Source of the DNA: Actinopolymorpha alba DSM 45243
GTDB taxonomy: Bacteria; Actinomycetota; Actinomycetes; Propionibacteriales; Actinopolymorphaceae
Length of the DNA stretch: 64,000 nucleotides
Direction: 5' to 3'
NCBI RefSeq assembly: GCF_000373925.1
Contig: NZ_KB892755.1
Location: 1-64,000 of the forward strand
The notes under the pieces were generated by a model. That model was given only the letters and a program-made list of their open reading frames with translations. It was not told where the DNA came from and searched no databases. The position numbers were made by a program, and so were the translations under genes. This document shows positions 16,566-24,918 of the stretch, in pieces. Numbering within the stretch: position 1 is the first letter of the stretch; the number at the start of each line of letters is the position of its first letter.

Positions 16566-17531
16566 CTAGGCGGTGGCCACCGAGATTCCGAGGTCACGCA
16601 ACTGTTCGGAGCTTTGGGTGGTGAGGAGCCAGTCCCGGTGGCGCGGGTTTGGTACGAGGTCGCCCGCGGGGGCCAGCTCGTGATCTTGGACGAGATGGAA
16701 CCGATAGCCGTGGGGTGCGAGGAGCCGCGCGAGGCGCGCCTCGTCCGCCTGCTCCAGCACCTCGCACAGGATGTCCGGCCGGTGGGTCCTGAGGAAGCTC
16801 TGCCCGTGTTCGAGGACGGCCGCCTCCGCGCCCTCCACGTCGATCTTCATGATCACGCGGGCGTCGCCGTCGGCGACCTCGGTGAAGGAGTCGAGGGAGC
16901 GGATGGCGATCGGCACGCCGTCGTTGAAGCGCATGTCCACGGAGTAGTAGCAGGGCAGAGCGGCGTCACCGGAGGCGATGGGCATGTCCACAGTCGAGCC
17001 GGGAACGCCTATGCCCACGTGATGCAGGGTTGTCCGGTCCAGGACGCGGTTGCGTACGCAGTTGTCGAAAAGCATCCGGTAGACCTCGGGGACGATCTCG
17101 AACGCGTGCGCCACGAGCTTCGGGTTGACGGTCGTCCCCACCAAGGTGAACAGCCCGGTGTACGCGCCGACATCGAGCAGCACATCGGCAGACCGGGCCA
17201 GAGCGGCGAACATCTGGACAGCGAAGTCATCGGCCGGCTGTGGGCGTCGACCATTGCCCCAGTACAGCTCCTTCGCCACCACACAGGCCGCCGGCCGGAG
17301 CATCACGAACCGCTCCTCCGCTACGACGCCGGCAACCTCGCTCAGCGCCGCCGGTGCGGGCAGCCGTCCGGTCTGCCGTAACTCGGGTCGAACCGCGGCC
17401 ACCGCCCACCGCATCGCCACATTCGGCACCCGCCAGCCAAGGACCCGCTTGACGTGCTTCTTCGCACCTCGCCAACTCTGCCGCCGCCCAGCCGCCGTAT
17501 CGCGGAAATCGACACCCGTCACCTCGACCAC
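16566..17531 (-). CDS. FkbM-family SAM-dependent methyltransferase
   Basis: The 321-aa protein has the FkbM-type methyltransferase domain: SAM-binding motif I LLDVGAYTGLFTLVG (about residues 117-131), the acidic strand end HAFEIVPEVYRML, and the family hallmark VIMKIDVEGAEAAVL (about 228-242). Members O-methylate sugars or small molecules; target unknown. It uses a GTG start at 17531 with only a weak purine-rich site. It stands alone between the ChrB-domain gene and an SDR gene, 48 bp from the former, and its connection to the PstS-like cluster is unclear. Confidence 0.8.
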   Translation of the reverse strand: MVEVTGVDFRDTAAGRRQSWRGAKKHVKRVLGWRVPNVAMRWAVAAVRPELRQTGRLPAPAALSEVAGVVAEERFVMLRPAACVVAKELYWGNGRRPQPADDFAVQMFAALARSADVLLDVGAYTGLFTLVGTTVNPKLVAHAFEIVPEVYRMLFDNCVRNRVLDRTTLHHVGIGVPGSTVDMPIASGDAALPCYYSVDMRFNDGVPIAIRSLDSFTEVADGDARVIMKIDVEGAEAAVLEHGQSFLRTHRPDILCEVLEQADEARLARLLAPHGYRFHLVQDHELAPAGDLVPNPRHRDWLLTTQSSEQLRDLGISVATA

Positions 17532-17661
17532 ACCCCGGTCCTCGCGTCACCGGCCAACGAACCTAGCCGCAGGCCGCACAGGACGTGCCCCGACACGCAT
17601 GCCCAGCGCGGGAGTGGTTCACAGCCTGACAGTCCGCCGGCAGTGCAACGACGGGGTTCGC

Positions 17662-18501
17662 TCAAAGAGTCACAGGGTCGTATCCGGTGCTGACGGTGAG
17701 CTTGCTCCATTGCTCGATCTCGGCGCGCGCAGCGTCGAGCACACCGGTGACCGCGGTGAGCGCGTCCTCGCCGAGCAGCAGCAACTTTGGCGGGGCCGGC
17801 GACTCGACGGCGGCGATGATCGCGCGGGCGCCCTTCGCCGGGTCTCCGGGCTGGGTTCCGTGGACGGTGGCGTTCTCCTTGCGTCGCTTCCCGGCGGTGT
17901 CGGCGTAGTCGGCGATCGTCGTGGCCGACTGTGTGAGGGAACGCCCGGCGAAATCGGTGCGGAACGCGCCGGGTTCCACGATCGTGACGGTGATGCCGAG
18001 CGGCTGAAGCTCCTTCTGCAGCGAGCCTGACAGTCCCTCCAGAGCGGCCTTGGTGGCGGCGTAGTAGCCAGATCCGGGTGGGCAGATCCGGGCACCCATC
18101 GAGGAGACGTTGACGATCGCGCCTGACCGCCGCGCCCGCATGCCCGGCAGGACGGCCTTGGTCATCGCTACGGCGCCGAAGAAGTTCGTCGCGAACAATT
18201 GCTCGACATCGGCTTCCTCGGCTTCCTCGACGGCGGCCCGGTAGCCATACCCTGCGTTGTTGACCAGAACGTCAACGCGCCCGAATCGTCCCTCTGCCTC
18301 CCGCACCGCGGCTTCGACCTGGCTCCGGTCGGTGACATCGAGTGGCTGCGCGAGCGCGGTGTCGGGGTACGCGTCGGCGAAGTCGGCGATCTTCGAGGTG
18401 TCGCGGGCGGTGACGACCGCGTTGTGGCCACTTTGGAGGACTGCCTCGGCAAGGGCGCGGCCCAGGCCGGTGGAGCAGCCGGTGATCAACCACGTACTCA
18501 T
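17662..18501 (-). CDS. short-chain dehydrogenase/reductase
   Basis: This 279-aa classical SDR has cofactor motif TGCSTGLG (residues 7-14), NNAG followed by YGYRAAVEEAEE, catalytic NVSS and YAATK. This subgroup, with a C-terminal region ending near PKLLLLGEDAL, is commonly NADP-dependent and often adjacent to its regulator. Start ATG 18501 follows AAAGGAG; the longer frame upstream is arginine/serine-rich and overlaps the regulator region. It is divergent from an XRE/MmyB regulator, which probably controls it. Substrate unknown. Confidence 0.85.
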   Translation of the reverse strand: MSTWLITGCSTGLGRALAEAVLQSGHNAVVTARDTSKIADFADAYPDTALAQPLDVTDRSQVEAAVREAEGRFGRVDVLVNNAGYGYRAAVEEAEEADVEQLFATNFFGAVAMTKAVLPGMRARRSGAIVNVSSMGARICPPGSGYYAATKAALEGLSGSLQKELQPLGITVTIVEPGAFRTDFAGRSLTQSATTIADYADTAGKRRKENATVHGTQPGDPAKGARAIIAAVESPAPPKLLLLGEDALTAVTGVLDAARAEIEQWSKLTVSTGYDPVTL

Positions 18502-18692
18502 GTCGTGTTGGCTCCTTTCGGTTCTCATACGAGACTCAGAGCCCGGCGATCCGGGTTCGCGAGCCAGCACACCGCAGCGCTGGCGCGGGAGGAAGTTCCT
18601 GCTGATCCGTGTACTGGCAGACCACCTCTCAGCTCTGAGGGGTGTCCTGGCAGTGCCTGCCACCACCTCGAGCGGCGGCATACCCTGACGCC

Positions 18693-19601
18693 ATGGACAG
18701 CCGAACCGAGGTGCGTGAGTTCCTTCGCTCGCGCCGCGGCAAGATCACGCCAGAAGAGGCGAGCCTGGCCGTCAGCGGGCGTCGCCGAGTGCCCGGCCTG
18801 CGCCGCGAAGAGGTGGCCTTCCTCGCCGGAGTGAGCGTCGACTACTACGCCCGCCTCGAACGCGGAGACCTCTCCGGTGTCTCGAACGAAGTGCTCGCAG
18901 CGATCGCGCGCGCTCTCCGGATGGATGAGGCCGAGACCAGCCACCTCTTCAACCTCGCCCGTGCTGCCCAGACTCGGACCACTCGCCGGAGGCGCCCCTC
19001 GACCAACGCGGCGCCGCAGATCCGGCCCACGCTGCGGAGATTCCTCGACGCCGTTACCGGCGCGCCGACCCGGATTCGCAACGAGCGCATGGACTTCATC
19101 GCCGCCAACCAGCTTGGCTGCGCGCTCTACGCACCGGTCCTCAAGGATCCCGTCCGCCCGGCCAACAACGCCCGCTTCATGTTCCTCAATCCCGAAGCGC
19201 AGAGTTTCTATCCGGACTGGGAACGAGGCGCTGACGACATCGTCGCGACCCTCCGCAGCTACGCCGGCCGCAATCCCAATGACAAAAGCCTCACCGACCT
19301 CATTGGTGAACTTGTCACCCGAAGCGATGCATTCCGCACCAGGTGGGCCAAACACAACGTGCGCTTCCACCGCACCGGCATCAAGCGCATCCACCATCCC
19401 GTCGTCGGCGAACTCGAGCTCAACTACGAAGCCATGGAGCTACCCGCCAACCCGGGCTGGACGATGTTCGCCTACACCGCCGAACCCAACTCCGCCACCG
19501 ACGAACGCCTCAAACTCCTCGCCAGCTACGCAGCAACGATCAATCAACAAGAAGGCATCACGCAAGGCCTGGATCACGACCTCGCGGTGCGCGAACCGTA
19601 A
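18693..19601 (+). CDS. XRE-family regulator with MmyB-like ligand-binding domain
   Basis: The 302-aa regulator has an N-terminal helix-turn-helix (GLRREEVAFLAGVSVDYYAR, about residues 31-50) and a C-terminal PAS-like MmyB ligand-binding domain (residues about 105-280, with HHPVVGELELNYEAMELP). Proteins of this architecture in actinobacteria usually lie divergent to one SDR or oxidoreductase gene and repress it until a small, often fatty-acid-like, ligand binds. Here the SDR at 17662-18501 is the likely target. ATG 18693 is the first sensible start. Confidence 0.88.
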   Translation: MDSRTEVREFLRSRRGKITPEEASLAVSGRRRVPGLRREEVAFLAGVSVDYYARLERGDLSGVSNEVLAAIARALRMDEAETSHLFNLARAAQTRTTRRRRPSTNAAPQIRPTLRRFLDAVTGAPTRIRNERMDFIAANQLGCALYAPVLKDPVRPANNARFMFLNPEAQSFYPDWERGADDIVATLRSYAGRNPNDKSLTDLIGELVTRSDAFRTRWAKHNVRFHRTGIKRIHHPVVGELELNYEAMELPANPGWTMFAYTAEPNSATDERLKLLASYAATINQQEGITQGLDHDLAVREP

Positions 19602-19637
19602 TCAATGCTCGCGTGAGCCCAAGTTGGCGGGACGACG

Positions 19638-19781
19638 TTAGGCAGGTCGGAACTCGGCGATCGCATTGGTGGTGTCAAGGACCGGTTGCGGGTGGTTCCG
19701 CTCCCAGCTGAGTTGGGCACGGTCGATTGTTCGGACCCGCGCCCATTGGCGCACGTGTTCGCGGTCCAGTTCCGATTCGAG
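19638..19781 (-). pseudogene. C-terminal coding remnant, 47 codons, family unknown
   Basis: The minus-strand frame reads LESELDREHVRQWARV and continues RTIDRAQLSWERNHP, then LDTTNAIAEFRPA before TAA. Amino-acid composition and third-position G/C look like a real protein end. It has no start codon and is cut exactly where hairpin repeat A begins (19780), suggesting that a rearrangement at the hairpin removed the rest. I do not recognise the parent family. Confidence 0.35.
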
Positions 19782-19839
19782 TTGGGTCCTGAAACTGTAG
19801 ACCGAAGGGCCGCGCGGTCTACAGTTTTAGGACCCAACT
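19780..19839. repeat. hairpin repeat A (25-bp arms, 10-nt loop)
   Basis: Arms 19780-19804 and 19815-19839 are complementary except one G-U type pair; the left arm ends CTGTAGACCG and the loop is AAGGGCCGCG. It is too long and too perfect for an ordinary terminator in this position (after a remnant). It shares the AAACT core and 10-nt loop with hairpins B, C and D in this window. Confidence 0.7.
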
Positions 19840-19856
19840 TGGCGAAAGGGGAGGGG

Positions 19857-19898
19857 AGTGGAGACTTTTCCGGGTCAGGACACGGAAAAGCTTCCACT
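19857..19898. repeat. hairpin repeat B (16-bp arms, 10-nt loop)
   Basis: Left arm AGTGGAGACTTTTCCG (19857-19872) and right arm CGGAAAAGCTTCCACT (19883-19898) pair with two mismatches around loop GGTCAGGACA. The arm sequence GTGGAGACTTT is shared with hairpin C at 40.9 kb. Confidence 0.7.
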
Positions 19899-20033
19899 GT
19901 TTCGCCGGTTAGCCTGCGGCGCCGGCGAGCCGGTCCGGGTCGTATGCCCAGCGCTGCGACGCGAGCTTGATCGCGGGTCGCCAGAAGCGCCCGTACGACC
20001 GGCTCGCTTCCATTCTGCAAGCGAGCCGAGCGG

Positions 20034-20813
20034 CTACCAGCAGACGATCGTCTCGCCGGTGAGGTGGTCCGAGGCCGGTCCCGCGAGGAAGAGCACAATC
20101 GAGGCCATGTCGCCGGGTTGTGCGATGCGTTGCAGCGGCGACTTGTCGCTCTCATCGGCTACTTCACGAGTGGCGAGAAACCGGCCGGTGTAAGTAGGGC
20201 TCGGAGCAAGGCAGTTGACGTTGACGTTGAAAGGCCGAAGCTGTTCGGCCAAGCATCTGGTGTAGTGCGAGTTGGCCGCCTTCGCCGCGGCGTAGACAAT
20301 GCCTGTCCGGGCCGGCACGTGACCGGCGGTCGAGCCGATGTTGACGATCTTGCCGCTACGGCGTGTGCGCATGTGCTGGCCGGCGTACTTGCATGCGTAC
20401 ATCGTCGTCAACACGTTGCGTTCGACAACAGCGCGGATGTCGTCGGGGTCGATGTCCAACGCATCATTCGGATCCGGTCGTGGAGTGACGGCGCCAATGT
20501 CGCCGCCGGCGTTGTTGACAAGGATGTCGATCGTTCCGAACGACTCGATCACCTCCGAGACGAGTCGCTCGGACTGTGCTGCGTCGGTCAGGTCGGCCAT
20601 GTGAAAGCCCGATTGGCGGCCGAGCGCACGGATCTCCTTCGCCACCGCGATGCCCGACTCCGCTTCACCGAACCTGGCGGCCGCCGTCACGTCCACGTCG
20701 TGGATCGCCACGTCCGCGCCGTGCCGCGCCAGCTCCAGCGCATAGTGGCGGCCCAGGCCCCGGCTGGAACCGGTGACCAGGGCGACTTTGCCGGTAAGAT
20801 CCGGGGTTGTCAT
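20034..20813 (-). CDS. short-chain dehydrogenase/reductase (FabG-like)
   Basis: This 259-aa SDR has TGSSRGLG (residues 15-22), NNAG, NIGSTAGHVP and YAAAK as active-site elements. The C-terminus ends GETIVCW, shorter than the usual VDGG ending. The start ATG 20813 overlaps the stop of the TIM-barrel gene by four bases, so it is the last gene of a three-gene minus-strand set (SDR, TIM barrel, SDR). In that set it probably oxidises a polyol, sugar or hydroxy acid with NAD(P) (inference). Substrate unknown. Confidence 0.83.
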   Translation of the reverse strand: MTTPDLTGKVALVTGSSRGLGRHYALELARHGADVAIHDVDVTAAARFGEAESGIAVAKEIRALGRQSGFHMADLTDAAQSERLVSEVIESFGTIDILVNNAGGDIGAVTPRPDPNDALDIDPDDIRAVVERNVLTTMYACKYAGQHMRTRRSGKIVNIGSTAGHVPARTGIVYAAAKAANSHYTRCLAEQLRPFNVNVNCLAPSPTYTGRFLATREVADESDKSPLQRIAQPGDMASIVLFLAGPASDHLTGETIVCW

Positions 20814-21829
20814 CGACCTTGCCCTTCGCGAGTTCCTGGACCAAGGGTGCGCATCCGTTGCAGGGCTTGCAGGTAGCCGAGGCTCTCGGCCAGCTGCCGT
20901 TGTTCGTACGCGACGATCACCTCGGTGGGTTCGCCGCGTTCGAACGGCGTACGCCAGTCGCCGCTCGACCTGGCGTTGGCGTGCACCACCCGCAGCGCCT
21001 CAGCCAGCTGGGCCGGGGTCCTCGGCGGGTAGTCGGGCCAGAAGTCCGGGGCGAGCACCCGGATGTTTCGGGCCTCCAGCGCGCCGAGCTCGATCGCCAT
21101 GGTGACGCCGGGAACGGAGGCGTCGAGGATGTCGAGGAGGCCCGGGAAGTCGGTCAGGCCCTGTCCAAGCGGGCAACGGACCAGCAGGTATCCCTCCTCG
21201 CTCCACCAGGTCCAGTAGTCCTTCAGATGCACGTTCTTGACGAAGGGCGCGACCCGGCGGAAGTAGTCGACGGGCTCCTCGGCGGTGCCCAGCGGGTTAC
21301 CGGTGTCGAGGTTGATGCCGAAGTACGGCGAGTCGATGGATTCGCACAGCCACAGGAGTTCTTCCGACGCCAGGTCCTGGTGGTTCTCCACGGCCAGGTT
21401 GATGCCTGCGCGCTCGGCAGCACCGGCGGCGACCCGCAGCTTCGCCTGGACCTCGTTGAGGAAGGGTTGCCATCGCCCGGCCAGCGGTCGCCGGTCACCG
21501 CCGATCTTCGCGCCACCAACGACAGTGCGTACCGTGGGCGCGCCGATCTGTACGGCGATCTCGATCACGCGGGCGAGGTGGTCCGGCTCGTAGCCGCCGG
21601 TGTCAAGAGTGACGAACACATCCCGCTCTGCCGCGTACCGCCCCACCGCCGCAACGTCCTCACCCTCGAGCAGTCTGACCGGTAGCTCCACACCCGTCAG
21701 GCCCAATGCGAGAGCTTGGTCGATCACCGCGCGCGGAGTGATCGCGGGGCGGCCGGCCGCGGGGTGCAGGCCCATGCTGTACGTGGTGCCTGCCACTGTC
21801 AGCCCCACCCGCATTGTTGATGAACTCAT
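20810..21829 (-). CDS. xylose isomerase-like TIM-barrel (sugar phosphate isomerase/epimerase family)
   Basis: The 339-aa protein of the AP-endonuclease-2/xylose-isomerase-like barrel family carries the metal-binding strand ends: NLAVENHQDL, FGINLDTGNPLG, NVHLKDYW and MAIELGAL. Family members isomerise or epimerise sugars, inosose or keto acids with a divalent metal. ATG 21829 is chosen because it overlaps the stop of the upstream SDR (ATGA) and begins the conserved part (MRVGLTVAGTTYSMG a few codons later). It is coupled on both sides to SDR genes. Confidence 0.83.
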   Translation of the reverse strand: MSSSTMRVGLTVAGTTYSMGLHPAAGRPAITPRAVIDQALALGLTGVELPVRLLEGEDVAAVGRYAAERDVFVTLDTGGYEPDHLARVIEIAVQIGAPTVRTVVGGAKIGGDRRPLAGRWQPFLNEVQAKLRVAAGAAERAGINLAVENHQDLASEELLWLCESIDSPYFGINLDTGNPLGTAEEPVDYFRRVAPFVKNVHLKDYWTWWSEEGYLLVRCPLGQGLTDFPGLLDILDASVPGVTMAIELGALEARNIRVLAPDFWPDYPPRTPAQLAEALRVVHANARSSGDWRTPFERGEPTEVIVAYEQRQLAESLGYLQALQRMRTLGPGTREGQGR

Positions 21830-22593
21830 TGCGCTGTCCACCCTCCGTCGATCACCAACGTCGAACCCGTCATGAAACTCGACGCGTCGGAGGCGAGGAA
21901 GATCGCCGCGCCGGCGAGCTCTTCGGGGTTTCCCCAACGTCCTAAGGGAATCCGCTCGACGAAGTATTTGTTCGTCTCGGGGTTCTCGATCACAGGAATG
22001 TTCAGGTCGGTGGCGAACGGCCCTGGGCACAAGGCGTTCACCGTGATGCCGTGTCCGGCCCATTCCAGTGCGAGCACCTTGGTCAGCTGCATCACGGCTG
22101 CCTTGCTCGAGCAGTAGGCGCTGCGGTCGGGTAAGGCGGTCACGCCGAGCATCGATCCGACATTGATGACGCGGCCGTACTGCCTGGATTTCATGTGGGG
22201 CGAGACCGCACGTGCCAGCAGGTACGGCGCCTTGAGGTTGGTCGCCTGCACCAGATCCCAGCTCGCCTCGTCGAACTCCTCAACCGGCTTACGGATGTTC
22301 ACACCCGCGTTGTTGATCAGGATGTCCAGCCGACCGAACTGCTCCACCACCGCCGCGACCGCGCGTTCGACGTCGTCGGCCCGGGTCACGTCCGCGCCCA
22401 CCCCCAGGGTCCGCCGCCCGCTCGCGTCAGCGATGCCGGCCGCCGCCTGCTCGGCCTGTGCCTGTTGGCGGCTGACCACCGCGACCTCAGCACCCGCGCT
22501 GGCCAGTGCCGTCGCCATGACCAGCCCGAGGCCCCGGTTGCCGCCGGTGACCAGCGCGACCCGGCCGTCGAGCGCGAACGACTCCAACCCCAT
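21826..22593 (-). CDS. short-chain dehydrogenase, gluconate 5-dehydrogenase-like
   Basis: This 255-aa SDR has TGGNRGLG near residue 17, NNAGVNIRKPVEEF, NVGSMLG, YCSSK and the typical end FMTGSTLVIDGGW. The NNAGVNIRKP block is characteristic of gluconate 5-dehydrogenase and 2-deoxy-D-gluconate 3-dehydrogenase relatives. ATG 22593 follows GAGAGGGG at correct spacing; the ATG six codons further upstream lacks one. It is the first gene of a coupled SDR/TIM-barrel/SDR set, 197 bp downstream of the CoA-lyase gene on the same strand. A role in oxidising the sugar part of the imported compound is inferred. Confidence 0.85.
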   Translation of the reverse strand: MGLESFALDGRVALVTGGNRGLGLVMATALASAGAEVAVVSRQQAQAEQAAAGIADASGRRTLGVGADVTRADDVERAVAAVVEQFGRLDILINNAGVNIRKPVEEFDEASWDLVQATNLKAPYLLARAVSPHMKSRQYGRVINVGSMLGVTALPDRSAYCSSKAAVMQLTKVLALEWAGHGITVNALCPGPFATDLNIPVIENPETNKYFVERIPLGRWGNPEELAGAAIFLASDASSFMTGSTLVIDGGWTAQ

Positions 22594-22790
22594 GACGCGA
22601 ACCCCTCTCATCCGACGCAGCGGCCGGGCGGCTCCCGGCGCCGATCTTGAACGCCATTTCGAGCCCAGCCTCGGCCCAAGTTACTGAGGCGGCGAAGGAG
22701 CTTTGGGGAGTTGTTCACATAGCGGAGCGTGTACTCGGGCCGATTGCTGACAACCCGATCGCAGTCAACAGCACGTTGCGGGGGAAGCCC

Positions 22791-23654
22791 TTACGACGCT
22801 CCCTCCGAACCCGCCCCGGCAGGCGTTGTACCCGTCCGCTCGGCCAACTCAAGCACACGCTCGGCGCCGCGTCGCATCGCGACGTCCAGGAAACGTCCGT
22901 CTGCGAGTACGGCAGTGCCGTCGCCCGCGACCTCTGCCTGTGCGAGCGCGTCGATGACGGCCCGGGCACGGGCGACCTCCGTGGAGGAGGGCGCGAAGGC
23001 CGCCTCGATCACCGGTAGCTGTCGTGGATGGATCGCCGCGCGCCCGAGCATTCCCAGACTCCGCCCGACCTGGCAGGAACGCGCAAGCCGGGCGAGGTCG
23101 CTGACATCGGTGAACGCCGACATGGCGGGCGGGCGGAGTCCGGCAGCCGCCGACGCGACGACGATACGACTGCGTACCCAGCCCAGCGCGTCCTCCTCGC
23201 TGATCGCGAGCTGCGAGCACAGGTCGGCTTCACCCAGACCGATCGCGGCCACCTGCGGATGAGCGCTGGCGAGCTCGGCCGCGCGTTCAACGCCACGTGC
23301 GGACTCCAACAGCAACGTCAGGGCTCGACCTGTCCCAACCCGGGCGATGATCGTGGCTACGTCGTCGATCCGTTCGACCTTGGGTATACGTACGGAAACG
23401 TTCGGCGGTAGTACGGCCACCACGTCGAGATCGGCGGCCAACCACGCACTGTCGATGGCGTTGACGCGTACTTCCACGGCGCGGCCCGGGAACTCCTCGA
23501 CAACCTCCGCGAGAGCGGCCCGCGCAAGGGGTTTGTGGGCAGGGGCGACCGCGTCCTCGAGGTCGACGATCACCACGTCGGCGGCACTCGTCATGGCCTT
23601 GCGGATCCGCTCGGGTCGATCACCCGGAACGTACAACCAGGTCAACGCGGCCAT
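22791..23654 (-). CDS. HpcH/HpaI/CitE-family CoA-ester lyase
   Basis: The 287-aa citrate-lyase-beta-like TIM barrel shows LYVPGDRPERIRKAM, then DVVIVDLEDAVAP (acidic metal site), VRIPKVERIDD, LLLESARGVERA and GLGEADLCSQL, followed by GRAAIHPRQLPVI. Such enzymes cleave or form carbon-carbon bonds of CoA thioesters, for example malyl-CoA or citramalyl-CoA to acetyl-CoA plus a keto acid. Its start overlaps the CaiB-type gene stop (TGATG), so activation and cleavage of the same acid are likely successive steps (inference). Confidence 0.85.
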   Translation of the reverse strand: MAALTWLYVPGDRPERIRKAMTSAADVVIVDLEDAVAPAHKPLARAALAEVVEEFPGRAVEVRVNAIDSAWLAADLDVVAVLPPNVSVRIPKVERIDDVATIIARVGTGRALTLLLESARGVERAAELASAHPQVAAIGLGEADLCSQLAISEEDALGWVRSRIVVASAAAGLRPPAMSAFTDVSDLARLARSCQVGRSLGMLGRAAIHPRQLPVIEAAFAPSSTEVARARAVIDALAQAEVAGDGTAVLADGRFLDVAMRRGAERVLELAERTGTTPAGAGSEGAS

Positions 23655-24895
23655 CAGAGGACTCCCTGGTCGCGGAGTTCCTTGATCTCGGCTGGGTCCA
23701 GGCCAAGCTCGGTGAGGAAAGTGGCCGTGTCGGCGCCGTGCGCCCGACCCGTGAATCGGATCGTGGCGGGGCCGGCAGAGCTACCCGACGGTCCCGGTGG
23801 CCGCGACGGCTCCGACCCGCCGGAGCCGTCGGACAGCCGGAACAGCGAACCCTGCATCGCCATCCGCCCGAAGTCGGGATCGTCGACGTACTGAACCGTC
23901 CCGAGCGCCGCGAACTGCGGATCGGCCGCGATGTCGGCCGCGTCGTACACCGGCGCGACCGCCGCCTCGGCCGCCTCGAACGCCTCCAGCACCTCAGCCC
24001 GGGTACGCCCGGCCACCCAGCGCGCCACCGCCTCGTCGAGGACATCGGCATGCTCGGCCCGACCGGACCCGCTGGCGAACCATGGTTCGTCGATGACCTC
24101 CGGCCTCCCCACCAGCCGCATGACCCGCTCGGCGATGCTCTGCGCGCTGGTCGACACCGCGACCCAGCTGCCGTCGCTGGTGCGGTAGGTGTTGCGCGGC
24201 GCGTTGTTCGCCGACCGGTTGCCAGTGCGCGGCGCGATGGTGCCGAGTTGGTCCCAGCGGGTGATCTGGGGTCCGAGCATGGCGAGGATGGGTTCGATGA
24301 TCGCCACGTCAACGACCTGACCACGCCCGGTGGCCGCACGTGCGTGCAGTGCGGTCATGATGGCGAACGCCGTCGCCAACGACGCGACGCCGTCAGCCAG
24401 ACCGAACGGCGGAAGCGTCGGCGGACCATCCGGCTCACCGGTGAGGGACGCGAATCCGCTCATGGCCTCGGCCAGCGTGCCGAACCCCGGCCGGCGGCGG
24501 TAGGGACCAAGCTGGCCGAAGCCGGTGACGCGAGCGAGGACCAGCCCGGGGTTGGCCGCGGACAGTTGGGCGTACCCAAGGTTCCAGCGTTCCAAGGTGT
24601 CCGGGCGGAAGTTTTCGATCACGACGTCCGCCGTCTCGGCGATCCGGACGAACACCTCCTGCCCACGCGGCCGCGACAGGTCGAGGGTCACCGCCCGCTT
24701 GTTCCGGCCGAGCGTCTTCCACCAGAGGTTCTGGCCGTCCTTCGCCGGTCCGTGTCCGCGGGCCGGGTCGGGCCGGCGCGGATGCTCGATCTTGACGACC
24801 TCCGCGCCCAGGTCGCCGAGGTGCATCGCGGCCATCGGGCCAGCGAACAACGTCGACATATCGATGACCCGTAGACCGTCGAGTGGGGCGTTCAT
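23654..24895 (-). CDS. CaiB/BaiF-family (family III) CoA-transferase
   Basis: The 413-aa enzyme begins MNAPLDGLRVIDMSTLFAGP and has GAEVVKIEHP, NKRAVTLDLS, VVIENFRPDT, FGQLGPY and the catalytic aspartate region FGLADGVASL (Asp168). Family III transferases move CoA between carboxylates through an aspartyl intermediate. A Pro/Gly/Ser-rich insert (about residues 365-385) is atypical. It lies between the ADP-ribosylglycohydrolase cluster and the lyase gene in one operon, suggesting it activates an acid released or formed by upstream steps. Confidence 0.87.
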   Translation of the reverse strand: MNAPLDGLRVIDMSTLFAGPMAAMHLGDLGAEVVKIEHPRRPDPARGHGPAKDGQNLWWKTLGRNKRAVTLDLSRPRGQEVFVRIAETADVVIENFRPDTLERWNLGYAQLSAANPGLVLARVTGFGQLGPYRRRPGFGTLAEAMSGFASLTGEPDGPPTLPPFGLADGVASLATAFAIMTALHARAATGRGQVVDVAIIEPILAMLGPQITRWDQLGTIAPRTGNRSANNAPRNTYRTSDGSWVAVSTSAQSIAERVMRLVGRPEVIDEPWFASGSGRAEHADVLDEAVARWVAGRTRAEVLEAFEAAEAAVAPVYDAADIAADPQFAALGTVQYVDDPDFGRMAMQGSLFRLSDGSGGSEPSRPPGPSGSSAGPATIRFTGRAHGADTATFLTELGLDPAEIKELRDQGVL

Positions 24896-24918
24896 CGCGG
24901 GTCTCCTTCAGAGGTGTG

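Larger units (their letters stand above)
19602..20033. other. intergenic stretch with gene remnants and hairpins
   Basis: This 432-bp stretch holds no intact gene. From left to right it has a minus-strand coding remnant (19638-19781), two large hairpins (19780-19839, 19857-19898), and a minus-strand 34-codon frame (19909-20013, MEASRSYGRFWRPAIKLA...) with coding-like third positions but no ribosome site. The SDR gene that ends at 20034 stops earlier (GETIVCW) than the usual VDGG ending, so its tail may also have been altered here. Confidence 0.5.

Noticed and set aside
23738-24874. Long plus-strand frame opposite the CoA-transferase gene
   Set aside because: Shadow of the CaiB-type gene, whose catalytic and conserved motifs are intact on the minus strand.
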